DNA of 64,000 nucleotides from an uncultured Roseicyclus sp. (GTDB lineage: Bacteria; Pseudomonadota; Alphaproteobacteria; Rhodobacterales; Rhodobacteraceae): the NCBI GenBank assembly GCA_947494975.1, contig CANLXA010000002.1:868001-932000 (forward strand). The letters are read 5' to 3'. The notes beneath the pieces are model-generated. The model ran no database searches and was not told where the DNA came from. It saw nothing but the letters and a program-made list of their open reading frames with translations. The translations under genes were made by a program, and so were the position numbers. The first letter of the stretch is position 1, and each line of letters begins with the position of its first letter. Positions 56,217 to 64,000 of this stretch are shown one piece after another.

Positions 56217-58652
56217 TTACTCGGCGGGTTCCGACATCGGTGCCCGGTCTCGCAGGCGCGCGCCGGTCGGGTCGAATGGCGGTTCGGCAAGGATGCGGGC
56301 GGTATGGGGCTGGCCAAGGATGGCGACATGGACGGTGTCTCCGGGGGCAGCGGTGCCGGATTTCACATAGGCCAGCGCAAGGGATTGATCGACAGTGTAC
56401 CCATAGCCACCGGACGAGACCTGTCCGATCGGCGTGCCGTCGGGCAGGAAGATCGGCTCGGACCCGCTGGCATCGGCTATGGTTGCGTCGACCGACAGCA
56501 AGACCAGTTGTTCGCGTGGCGCATGAGCTTTGATCTTCAACCAGCTGTCTTTGTTCAGGAATTTTTTCTCCGATTTGATCAAACCGGCAAGGCCGGATTC
56601 CTGTGGCCAGTATTCCGGCGAGTAGTCCCGGCCCCAGGAGCCATAGCCCTTTTCCAGCCGCAAAGACATCAAGGCGCGGCTTCCAACCGGGCCTGCGCCG
56701 ATGGCGCGGCCTGCCTGCAGCAACGCGGAGTAAAGCGTGGCCTGATCGGCCTCGCCGCAATGTAACTCCCAGCCCAGATCACCGGTGAAGGAGACACGAA
56801 TGGCGACACATTCGATGCCGGCAACCGTGATGCGCCGGGATCGAAAGAACGGGAAGGCATCATTGGACAGATCGGCATTTGTAAGCCGGGACAGCAGCTT
56901 CCGGGCCTGCGGGCCCGCAACGTTGAAGCCGCAGGTGGTGTCGGTAAGGCTTTCGAAGGTGGTGCCGCCCGGCAACGGGATTGCGTTGAAGAAGCGTCGG
57001 TGGAACCGTTCTGCTGCCCCGCCGCCGAGGATCCAGAATTCATCGTCGGCCAGGCGCGTGACGGTGAAATCCCCGGCCACGCCGCCACGTTTGCCAATCA
57101 GGGGGGTCAGGCAGGATCGCCCGACGGATGACGGCATGATGTTCGGAAAGAGCGCGTTGAGCCAACCCTCCGCGCCGGGGCCTTTCACCCGGTATTTGGC
57201 GAAGTTCGAGATGTCGATGATCCCGGCCTTTTCGCGCAGCATGCGGGCCTCACGCCCGACAACGTCCCACCATGGCTGCCGTTCGAATCCGGCGCTATCA
57301 GTTACAGATTCATCAAAGAAAAGAGGGTGTTCCCAGCCATAGTTCAACCCGAACCTAGCCCCCATCCCGGCCTGCATCTCGTAGGCGGGCCGTGTGCGGA
57401 CGGGGCGTCCGGCCTCGCGTTCCTCCCCGGGGAAGTGGATCTTGAAGCGATGAGCGTATTGATCGCCTACGCGCGCCTTGGTGAAAGCTTTGCCCGCCCA
57501 GTGGCCGTACCGAGCGATGTCCCATCCAAAGAGGTCCAGCGACGGTTCGCCCTCGACCATCCATTCCGCCGCCAACCGGCCAAGGCCGCCGTTTTGCGAG
57601 AAGCCGGGGATAATGCCGTTGCAGCAGAAATAGCCCGTCAGTTCCGGCACCGGGCCAAAGAGCGCGCTGGCATCGGGCGACCAGATCATCGGGCCGTTGA
57701 TGACGCGCTTGATGCCGGCCTGTCCCACGACCGGGACGCGGTCGATGGCGCGCATCATGTTGTCCTCGATCCGCTCCAGATCATCGGCAAACAGTTCATG
57801 TCCGAAGTCCGGCGGCGTGCCGTCTTCCGCCCAGAACCGCACATCCTTTTCGTAGGCGCCCACTAGCAGTCCCTGGCCCTCCTGGCGCAGGTAATACTCT
57901 CCATCCCGGTCGGCGACGGAAGGCAAGCGGGTGCTCATCGCGGCGATCTCGGCGATGGTTTCGGTCACGAAATACTGGTGTTCGGTGGGGATCAGCGGCA
58001 GGTCGACACCGGCCATCGCCGCAACTTCGCGGCCCCAGAGACCGGCGGCGTTTACGACCCATGGTGTGCGGATGTCGCCCTTTGCGGTGCGCACGATCCA
58101 TGTGCCATCGCGTTGTGCCTCGGTGCCGGTCACGGGGCAGAACCGGATAATCTCGGCCCCGCGTTGCCGCGCGCCGATGGCATAGGCGTTGGTGACGCCC
58201 GATGGATCCACGTTGCCGCCATCGGGCTCGAACATGATGCAGCGAATACCGTCGAAGTCGACCAGCGGATGCAGGCGCTCGGCCTCATCCCGGCTGACCT
58301 CGTGGAAATTCATGCCGTACCGCCGCGCCTTGGCCTCTTGCAGGCGCAATTGGTATTCGCGGTTCTGGGTCTGGGCGAGGTAGAGGGAGCCGGGCTGAAA
58401 TACCCCGCAGGATTGGCCGGTTTCCTCCTCCAGCTCCTTGTAAAGGTTCATCGTGTAGTGCTGGAGGCGCGAGATGTTGGTGCTGTCGTGGAGGCCGTGG
58501 ATATTGGCCGCGGCATGCCATGTGGAGCCCGATGTCAGCTCATCCCGCTCCAGGAGAACCACATCGCTCCAACCGGCCTTGGCGAGGTGGTAGAGGATCG
58601 AGCATCCAACAACGCCGCCGCCGATCACAACAGCCTGGGCATGGGTTTTCAT
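56217..58652 (-). CDS. Dimethylglycine/sarcosine dehydrogenase-like FAD enzyme
   Basis: 811 residues. The N-terminal FAD domain begins AVVIGGGVVGCSILYHLAKAG. The TWHAAANIHGLHD region is close to the covalent-FAD His region of DMGDH enzymes. The C-terminal half is GcvT-like (folate-binding), with FTGDLGWELHCG and RLEKGYGSWGRDYSPEY. Such enzymes oxidatively demethylate N-methylglycines and pass the C1 unit to tetrahydrofolate. GGGAG precedes the ATG. Related enzymes work in glycine-betaine or DMSP breakdown in marine bacteria. Confidence 0.92.
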   Translation of the reverse strand: MKTHAQAVVIGGGVVGCSILYHLAKAGWSDVVLLERDELTSGSTWHAAANIHGLHDSTNISRLQHYTMNLYKELEEETGQSCGVFQPGSLYLAQTQNREYQLRLQEAKARRYGMNFHEVSRDEAERLHPLVDFDGIRCIMFEPDGGNVDPSGVTNAYAIGARQRGAEIIRFCPVTGTEAQRDGTWIVRTAKGDIRTPWVVNAAGLWGREVAAMAGVDLPLIPTEHQYFVTETIAEIAAMSTRLPSVADRDGEYYLRQEGQGLLVGAYEKDVRFWAEDGTPPDFGHELFADDLERIEDNMMRAIDRVPVVGQAGIKRVINGPMIWSPDASALFGPVPELTGYFCCNGIIPGFSQNGGLGRLAAEWMVEGEPSLDLFGWDIARYGHWAGKAFTKARVGDQYAHRFKIHFPGEEREAGRPVRTRPAYEMQAGMGARFGLNYGWEHPLFFDESVTDSAGFERQPWWDVVGREARMLREKAGIIDISNFAKYRVKGPGAEGWLNALFPNIMPSSVGRSCLTPLIGKRGGVAGDFTVTRLADDEFWILGGGAAERFHRRFFNAIPLPGGTTFESLTDTTCGFNVAGPQARKLLSRLTNADLSNDAFPFFRSRRITVAGIECVAIRVSFTGDLGWELHCGEADQATLYSALLQAGRAIGAGPVGSRALMSLRLEKGYGSWGRDYSPEYWPQESGLAGLIKSEKKFLNKDSWLKIKAHAPREQLVLLSVDATIADASGSEPIFLPDGTPIGQVSSGGYGYTVDQSLALAYVKSGTAAPGDTVHVAILGQPHTARILAEPPFDPTGARLRDRAPMSEPAE

Positions 58653-59116
58653 CGTGTCGCTCCCTCAACGCTCTGCCCCAGCCTGCAAGCGGGCGTCGCG
58701 TGATTCTGGCCAAAGCGCGACAGGGACGGTCGCAAAAAGCCCCGTGGGCATAGGTGGGGTGGGGCGCGGAACCGGCTACGGGATGTGAGCCAGATGGTTG
58801 TCGGAGGTGCCACTGTGGCGAGCCCTGGCGCCTCAGCCATCGGAGCGGCTATTGGAGAGGAATGGTGGGCGACCCTGGATCGCCTATCAGACCGGTAAAC
58901 CATTGAACGTGCTATTACCGCGCGGCGGGCGATTTGCGATTTGTCCCACCTATGAGTCTCGTAGGTTGCCGCATGTCAAAGAAACACTCTGACGCCGGAC
59001 GTGGCGGGGAAGCCGACTTTCGCTGCGAGCAAAACAGATGTTCAACACATGCGAAAGAGCGGACATCCATTGCGCATCCGACCTGTGCTGCGGCCCGCGA
59101 CCTCAGTCAAAACGGA
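58653..59116. other. Intergenic region between the dehydrogenase and the CRISPR locus
   Basis: No well-supported gene in 464 bp. The left end should hold the promoter of the reverse-strand dehydrogenase. A 34-codon frame at 58794-58898 (MVVGGATVASPGAS..., ending EEWWATLDRLSDR) reads like the tail of a protein but has no ribosome-binding site. It may be a gene remnant at the edge of the accessory region. Confidence 0.5.
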
Positions 59117-59140
59117 AAACGCGGGCCGTGGCCCGCGTTT
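59117..59140 (-). terminator. Strong hairpin terminator, best on the reverse strand
   Basis: AAACGCGGGCC (59117-59127) pairs perfectly with GGCCCGCGTTT (59130-59140), an 11-bp stem. On the reverse strand the stem is followed by TTTTCCGTTTTG, so it should end reverse-strand transcripts that start near the repeat dyad. On the forward strand only three Ts follow. Confidence 0.65.
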
Positions 59141-59163
59141 CAATGTGGTGCAATCGAGTGCTT

Positions 59164-59235
59164 GTTAACGGCTCGACCACGAATTCTGAATGTATTCTTA
59201 AGATACACATTCTCATTTGAGCGTCCAGCGGCAAC
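59164..59235. repeat. Head-to-head dyad of two diverged 36-nt CRISPR repeats
   Basis: Positions 59164-59199 resemble the repeat in sense orientation (GTTAACGGCTCGACC..., about 24 of 28 bases matching the repeat read from 63829-63864, with one gap). Positions 59200-59235 resemble its reverse complement (CATTCTCATTTGAG...GTCCAGCGGCAAC, again about 24 of 28 with small gaps). The two meet with no spacer at a CTTAAG palindrome, and each arm is exactly 36 nt. The arms can also pair with each other imperfectly. Confidence 0.75.
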
Positions 59236-59325
59236 CAACATAGAGCCTCCGGGCGGAAAAATCGCACATCGCTCGTTTAGAGCAGCGGCAACCTTCGGAG
59301 ATGGAAACCGAAGGCTGTTCTCTTT
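59200..59325 (+). ncRNA. Candidate tracrRNA (possibly a natural single-guide-like RNA)
   Basis: The forward strand gives an anti-repeat at 59208-59235 that can pair with the repeat 5' part (GTTGC, one mismatch, then GCTGGAC). The tail has a small hairpin (GCC-TCCG-GGC near 59245) and a terminator-like hairpin at 59279-59325. If transcription starts left of 59164, the repeat-like and anti-repeat arms would be joined in one molecule. The reverse strand is a real alternative, because the other arm is then an anti-repeat followed by the terminator at 59117-59140. Direction is not settled. Confidence 0.45.
59279..59325 (+). terminator. Terminator-like hairpin at end of candidate tracrRNA
   Basis: CCTTCGG (59292-59298) pairs with CCGAAGG (59308-59314). 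The stem extends through CAG (59283-59285)/CTG (59315-59317) and AGAG (59279-59282)/CTCT (59320-59323), with bulges of 6 and 2 nt. Only TT follows. Confidence 0.5.
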
Positions 59326-59506
59326 ACCGTCGACGACGACGTCAATCGAAGTCAATGAGGCCTGCGATATGTTCGGGAATCAAACAGAGTTTGCCGCCCA
59401 ATGGGCTCGTAAGCGATGACATAGATTTACAATCCGTGACACAGAAAATCTTCTTATGGAGAGGGTCGTTTGGCCTTAGATCAATGGAGTTGGTAAGGAT
59501 CGCAGT

Positions 59507-62500
59507 ATGCACACCCGTCTCGGCCTCGACATCGGCACCAACTCCATCGGCTGGTGGCTATACGAGACCGATGGCGACCGGATCATAGGCTTGCTCGACG
59601 GCGGCGTTCGCATCTTCTCAGACGGGCGCGATCCGAAATCCGGCACGTCCCTTGCCGTGGATCGGCGCGCGGCACGATCGATGCGGCGGCGGCGGGACCG
59701 GTATCTGCGACGCCGCGCGGCGTTGATGCGAAAGCTGGCCGAGGCCGAGTTGATGCCTGACGAGCCATCGCAGGCAAAGGCGTTGGAGGCGCTTGACCCT
59801 CATGCGCTGCGCGCCGCCGGGCTCGACCAGCCGCTGCCGCTCCGCCATTTGGGCCGGGCTCTGTTCCACCTGAACCAGCGGCGCGGCTTCAAATCGAACC
59901 GCAAGACAGACCGGGGCGACAACGAGTCCGGCAAGATCAAGGACGCAACAGCGCGGCTGGACCAGGCCATGATGGCCAAGGGTGCGCGGACCTATGGAGA
60001 GTTCCTGCATATGCGCCGTGCGGCGGCGCCCGACCCCACGTCAGGTGCCGTCGGTCCGCACTCGGCTGACGGTGGCGCATCGGGACATGTCCGACAAGGC
60101 GGAGGCGGGGTATGATTTCTATCCGGACCGGCGCCATCTGGAGGAGGAGTTTCACAGGCTTTGGGAGGCGCAGGCCGCTCATCACCCCGACACCCTCACC
60201 GACGATCTGAAGGCGGCGCTCTACGAGACGATCTTTTTTCAGCGTCCCCTCAAGACGCCCGAGGTCGGTCTGTGCCTGTTTGCCGGCATCGGAGACGTGC
60301 CCGAGCGTGAGCGCCGCTTGCCGAAAGCGCATCCGCTGACGCAGCGGCGGACGCTGTATGAGACGGTCAACAATTTGCGCATCACTGCGGATGGTCGCGA
60401 ACGCCGACCGCTGACGCTGGAAGAGCGCGATCAGGTCATCGGTCTACTCGACACCAAGAAACCCACAAAATCGATGGCGTCGATGGCGATGAAGCTGCCC
60501 GCTTTGGCGAAAGCGATGAAGCTGCGTCCGGATGAGCGCTTTACGCTGGAAACCGCGAACCGGGACGCGATCGTCTGCGACCCGGTCAGAGCCAGCCTGA
60601 GCCATCCGGACCGCTTGGCCCGAACTGGTCCAAGCTGGACGTGGATCAGCAGTGGCAGGTCGTGCAGCGTCTCCGATCCGTCGAAAGCGACGCGGACCAT
60701 TCGGCGGTGGTGGAGTGGCTGAGGGAAACCTATGGGCTGGATCGCGCCCATGCCGAAAGAACCGCCAACGCGCCGTTGCCCAATGGATACGGTCGGCTTG
60801 GCGAGACCGCGACGCGACGCATTCTTGCGGCGCTCATGGACGACGTGCGCACCTATAGCGACGCGGTGGCGGCCTGCGGTTGGCACCATTCCGATCATCG
60901 CACGGGCGAGATGCTGGACGCCTTGCCGTATTATGGCGAAATCCTGGACCGGCACGTCATTCCCGGTACGGGCGACCGGGCGGATGATGACGTGAAGCGC
61001 TTTGGCCGGATCACCAACCCGACGGCGCATATCGGCCTGAATCAATTGCGGCGGCTGGTCAATCTGATCATCACGGTCCACGGAAGGCCCGATGAGGTCG
61101 TGGTGGAACTGGCCCGCGAGTTGAAGATGTCGGAGAAACAGAAAGCCGAGGTCAACCGCAAGAACCGCAATAACCGGGCGGCGGCGGAAAGGCGGAACGA
61201 AGAACTTACGCATCTCAATCAGCCGCAAACCGGTGCAAACCGGATGATGCTGCGGCTCTGGGAAGACTTGGGACCTGCAATCGGACCACGCTGCTGCCCG
61301 TATACAGGCGAGACCATCAGCCCAGCCATGATCTTCACTCATGGCGACGTCGATCACATCCTCCCCTATTCCCGCACGCTGGATGACAGTTTCGCCAACC
61401 GCACGCTGTGCCTGCGCGAGGCGAACCGCGAAAAGCGCAACCAGACGCCCTGGGAGGCCTGGGGCGGGACGGATCGCTGGCCGGTGATCGAGGCGAACCT
61501 CAAGAACCTGCCCGAAAACAAGTCATGGCGCTTTGCCCCCGACGCGATGGAACGGTTCGAAGGGGAAAATGATTTCCTCGACCGCGCGCTTGTCGACACG
61601 CAGTACCTCTCGCGCATCGCCAAGACCTATCTGGAGGCGCTGTTCACAAAGGGTGGCCATGTCTGGGTCGTCCCCGGAAAGTTGACGGAAATGCTGCGGC
61701 GCCACTGGGGGCTCAACTCTCTTCTGACGGATCGCGATGCGGGCGCGGGCAAGGTCAAGAACCGGACGGATCACCGCCATCACGCTATCGACGCCGCCAT
61801 GGACCGGGGCCTTGTCAATCGCATCAGCAAGGCCGCCGGTCGTGGGGAGGAGGATGGGCTGAGTGCGGAGCTTATCGCCCGCGACACCCCCGAGCCGTGG
61901 GCCGGCTTTCGGTCAGATATCCGGGTCCAGTTGGACAAGATCATTGTCAGCCATCGGCCCGATCATGGCCGAATTGATCGCGACGCCCGCAAGGAAGGAC
62001 GCGATAGCACCGCTGGCCGACTGCATAACGACACCGCCTACGGTATCGTCGACGACCAAACCGTGGTCAGCCGCGTACCGCTTCTGTCGCTGAAACCCGG
62101 AGATATCGAGATAACATCGCGCGGCAAGAATATCCGCGATCCCTTTCTGCAAAGACACCTGGCACGCGTGACACGCGGAAAGACGACCCCAAAGGAAATT
62201 GAAGCGACTCTCGTCGAATTTGCACAGGCCGAACGACTGCCCGACAATAGTCTGAACCCATATCGCGGGCTGAGGCATGTGCGCCTTGTCGAAAGCTTGC
62301 AGGCATCGGCCAGGGTTGAAATCACCGACGCTAACGGTACGCCGCTTAAAGCCTACAAGGGCGACAGCAACCACTGTTACGAGATCTGGCGAATGCCGGA
62401 TGGCAAGCCGAAAGCGCAGGTCATCACCACATTCGAGGCGCACGGAAATTCAATCCGCAAGCCGCATCCGGCGGCCAAGCGTCTCCTTCGTGTCTTCAAA

Positions 62501-62743
62501 CGGGATATGGTCGCAATCGACCGGAATGGAGAGCGTCTGATTTGCTACGTGCAGACCATGCATATCAGCAATGGCCTTTTCCTCGCGCCACATCACGAAG
62601 CCAATGCGGATGCCCGTGACAGAGATAAAGGCAATCCCTTTCGCTTCATTCAGATGGCGGCGGGTTCCCTTATCAAAGCGCAAATCCGCCGTGTTCATGT
62701 CGATGAAATGGGCCGTCTCCGAGACCGTGCTCCAATTCATTGA
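59507..62743 (+). pseudogene. cas9: Type II-C Cas9 with two compensating frameshifts
   Basis: RNA-guided nuclease, about 1078 residues if repaired, typical for II-C. Order: RuvC-I LGLDIGTNSIGW (Asp8), Arg-rich bridge helix, recognition lobe, RuvC-II VVVELARE (Glu534), HNH DVDHILPYS (His617) with SFANRTLC, RuvC-III HRHHAIDA (His759, Asp762), then the C-terminal PAM-interacting part. The reading frame shifts +1 near 60038 (an extra base in GACCCCACG) and back near 60617 (a base missing in TTGGCC), so the unrepaired product stops at 60115. AAGGAT sits before the ATG. All nuclease residues survive, so either the damage is recent or these are sequencing errors. Confidence 0.9.
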
Positions 62744-62804
62744 CGCCAAGCGCGCGGATCGGGAACATGTGACACACTTCATGCTTGATTGAGGTGTGTA
62801 ACCA

Positions 62805-63413
62805 GTGGATCAGATTATAGATATTGCGACGGACGGACGGCATCTCTCGCGGGATCGCGGATTTCTGAAGATCTCCGAAGACGGTCTTGAAATCGGGCGT
62901 ACACCGCTGGACCAAATCGCAGGTGTCCTTGTCCACGGGCATGGAACGACCTGGTCGACCTCACTTCTGACCGAACTTGCGGATCGCGGCGCCCCGGTGG
63001 TGCTGTGCGGAGGCAATCACGCGCCGCGTTCCGTGCTGATGCCCCTGGAAGGACACCACGCCCAGGGCGGACGGCTCCGCGCGCAATGGTAAGCCAAACC
63101 CCCCCTGACGAAACAAGCCTGGAAACAGGTCATCACCTGCAAGGTCACCATGCAGGCCGCGGCGCTGGAGGCTGTCGGACAGTCGCCTGCGCCGTTGCAG
63201 ATGATGATCCGCAAGATCACGTCAGGCGATAGCACGAACATCGAAGCACAAGCTGCCCGCCATTACTGGCCGCTTGATGACACGATGAGCCCCGTCTCGA
63301 TCGCCCTGACCAAACTTGCGACATCCCTCGGGCAAAGCTTCGAGACGGGCAAGCTCTCTCTCAGCCTGCCGAGACCGCCGGACGCCCTCACCCTCTCGAG
63401 TCTGGGAGCATGA
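62805..63413 (+). pseudogene. cas1: Cas1 remnant with in-frame stop and internal deletion
   Basis: Cas1 is the integrase that adds spacers. The GTG at 62805 (MDQIIDIATDGRHLSRDRGFL) has GAGGTG at 62791-62796. The frame hits TAA at 63090-63092 (after RAQW) yet continues in the same frame with clear Cas1 sequence (KQAWK, MQAAALEAVG, NIEAQAARHYWP). It then jumps to C-terminal sequence (MSPVSIALTKLATSLGQ). Only ~203 codons remain of about 300, and the metal-binding His/Asp region between YWP and the C-terminus is gone. It cannot be active. Its stop overlaps cas2. Confidence 0.9.
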
Positions 63414-63754
63414 CTGCGCACCCCGCCATTCTGTCAGGATATCGTCTCATGTGGATCCTCGTGATGTTCGATCTGCCGACCGACACCAAACCGCAGCGCA
63501 AGGCCGCCACGCAGTTCCGCAACTTCCTGTTGGATGAAGGCCTTGAACGCAGCCAGTTTTCCGTCTACGCCCGGTTCGTGAACGGGAAGGAGGCCTTTAA
63601 AACCCGCGTGAACGGAATCGAGCGGTGTTTGCCGCCCATGGGGGACGTACAGATCCTCAACTTCACGGACCGCCAGTACCGTGATATCGTGCATTTCTCG
63701 GATCAGGGGAGACGAGCGGCCCGGAAAAACCCCGAACAACTGGTGATGTTTTGA
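63410..63754 (+). CDS. cas2: CRISPR-associated endoribonuclease/adaptation protein Cas2
   Basis: 114 residues with the ferredoxin-like Cas2 fold: RLMWILVMFDLPTDTKPQRKAA (the conserved Asp of the first strand), then RSQFSVYARFVNGKEAF and a C-terminal VQILNFTDRQYRDI. It looks intact. It normally bridges Cas1 dimers during spacer capture, which cannot happen here with a broken Cas1. Its ATG overlaps the cas1 stop. Confidence 0.93.
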   Translation: MTAHPAILSGYRLMWILVMFDLPTDTKPQRKAATQFRNFLLDEGLERSQFSVYARFVNGKEAFKTRVNGIERCLPPMGDVQILNFTDRQYRDIVHFSDQGRRAARKNPEQLVMF

Positions 63755-63795
63755 CGCAAAGCAGTTGGAAATCCATGACGACCACCCCCCCAATA

Positions 63796-63813
63796 CCCTT
63801 GTGAAAACAAGGG
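63796..63813. repeat. Hairpin after cas2
   Basis: CCCTTG (63796-63801) pairs with CAAGGG (63808-63813) around a TGAAAA loop, between cas2 and the solitary repeat. There is no T-run, so termination is uncertain. Confidence 0.5.
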
Positions 63814-63828
63814 CATGCGGCGTAGTCG

Positions 63829-63864
63829 AGTTTAGCCATTCAGCATTCGAGGTCCAGCCGCAAC
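63829..63864 (-). CRISPR. Solitary 36-nt type II-C repeat
   Basis: Read on the reverse strand it begins GTTGCGGCTGGACC, contains CTGAATGG and ends CTAAACT, 36 nt long. The length, the GTTG start and the position after cas2 fit II-C repeats. The last bases (TAAACT) resemble a -10 box, as in the neisserial II-C repeats that carry their own promoters. No second copy follows at the expected ~66-nt spacing within the remaining 136 nt, nor between it and cas2. No array can be called inside the window. Confidence 0.7.
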
Positions 63865-64000
63865 TCAGTTGTGGTGCCGCCGAGACGCCAAGGTGGCGTC
63901 GTCCAGCGCTGCAACCGCTTTGCCCTCCAGAAAGGGCTCCACGTCTGCAACTTGAAGCAGGCCGTCCGGACTGAGCAGTTTGCAACCCGGTTGCCGGCGT
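63865..64000. other. Right edge after the repeat, with two short hairpins
   Basis: Contains GACGCC/GGCGTC (63884-63889 with 63895-63900) and GCCCT/AGGGC (63922-63926 with 63933-63937). Between them GTCCAGC (63901-63907) and GCAAC (63911-63915) can pair with the first bases of the repeat, leaving a 3-nt bulge. No gene is supported here; the window ends in this stretch. Confidence 0.4.

Noticed and set aside
58794-58898. A 34-codon frame ending in EEWWATLDRLSDR
   Set aside because: Protein-like but with no ribosome-binding site and no recognisable family; kept only as a possible remnant.
58649-58903. A reverse-strand 84-codon frame upstream of the dehydrogenase
   Set aside because: It overlaps the dehydrogenase start in another frame and looks like random arginine/proline-rich sequence.
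59507-60722. Two separate small genes at the start of cas9
   Set aside because: The pieces join into one Cas9 once single-base shifts near 60038 and 60617 are allowed.
63005-63232. A separate forward frame inside the cas1 region
   Set aside because: The Cas1 sequence stays in one frame on both sides of the TAA, so this other frame is a shadow.
63829-64000. A CRISPR array at the right edge
   Set aside because: Only one repeat copy is present; no second copy occurs at the expected spacing within the window, so an array cannot be called.

Overview
The window is high-GC DNA with long, tightly packed genes that often overlap by 4 bp. Gene content points to an alphaproteobacterium of the Rhodobacterales (Roseobacter/Rhodobacter relatives). 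The main clues are a compact che operon, a CtrA-type TTAA-N7-TTAAC site, many family-5 ABC uptake systems, a dimethylglycine/sarcosine dehydrogenase-like enzyme and a type II-C CRISPR-Cas locus whose repeat starts GTTGCGGCTGGACC. This assignment is inferred from content; I saw no rRNA or tRNA gene.

Layout. Positions 47-4355 hold a chemotaxis operon (cheA-cheW-cheR-cheY plus one unknown gene), followed by a reverse-strand repeat-like protein gene preceded by a CtrA site. Positions 5225-7980 encode two exported proteins, the second FGE-sulfatase-like. Positions 9774-13784 (reverse) are a four-gene, translationally coupled operon resembling the decaprenyl-phosphoryl-arabinose pathway: a UbiA prenyltransferase with a degenerate HAD domain, GtrA, a DprE1-like oxidase and a DprE2-like reductase. 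A Sel1-repeat protein, a peroxidase-related enzyme and an AraC regulator follow. Positions 17113-27618 form a forward cluster with a PhyH dioxygenase, a metallo-beta-lactamase-fold protein, a complete family-5 ABC importer and a GH38 alpha-mannosidase. A large unknown protein and two small membrane proteins come next. Positions 30644-34858 (reverse) encode a second ABC importer core without its binding protein; two paralogous binding proteins lie alone at 37973-39526 and 41775-43364 among small housekeeping and stress genes.

Positions 43570-51282 are mostly metabolic: a persulfide-dioxygenase-like hydrolase, exonuclease III, glutaryl-CoA dehydrogenase, and a coupled block of nitronate monooxygenase, acyl-CoA dehydrogenase, aminoglycoside-phosphotransferase-like kinase and thioesterase. 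Then come a photolyase-like protein whose domain order looks permuted, clpP, clpX, a RidA protein, a glycosyltransferase-like protein and the dimethylglycine dehydrogenase-like enzyme.

The last 5 kb (59164-64000) are a decaying type II-C CRISPR-Cas locus. cas9 carries one +1 and one -1 frameshift that cancel, with all nuclease residues kept. cas1 has an in-frame stop and an internal deletion that removes part of its active site. cas2 is intact. Only one 36-nt repeat is visible after cas2. Upstream of cas9 two diverged repeat copies lie head to head with no spacer, exactly 36 + 36 nt. Such an element could give a tracrRNA anti-repeat and, if transcribed whole, a natural single-guide-like RNA. 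This is the most interesting feature of the window.
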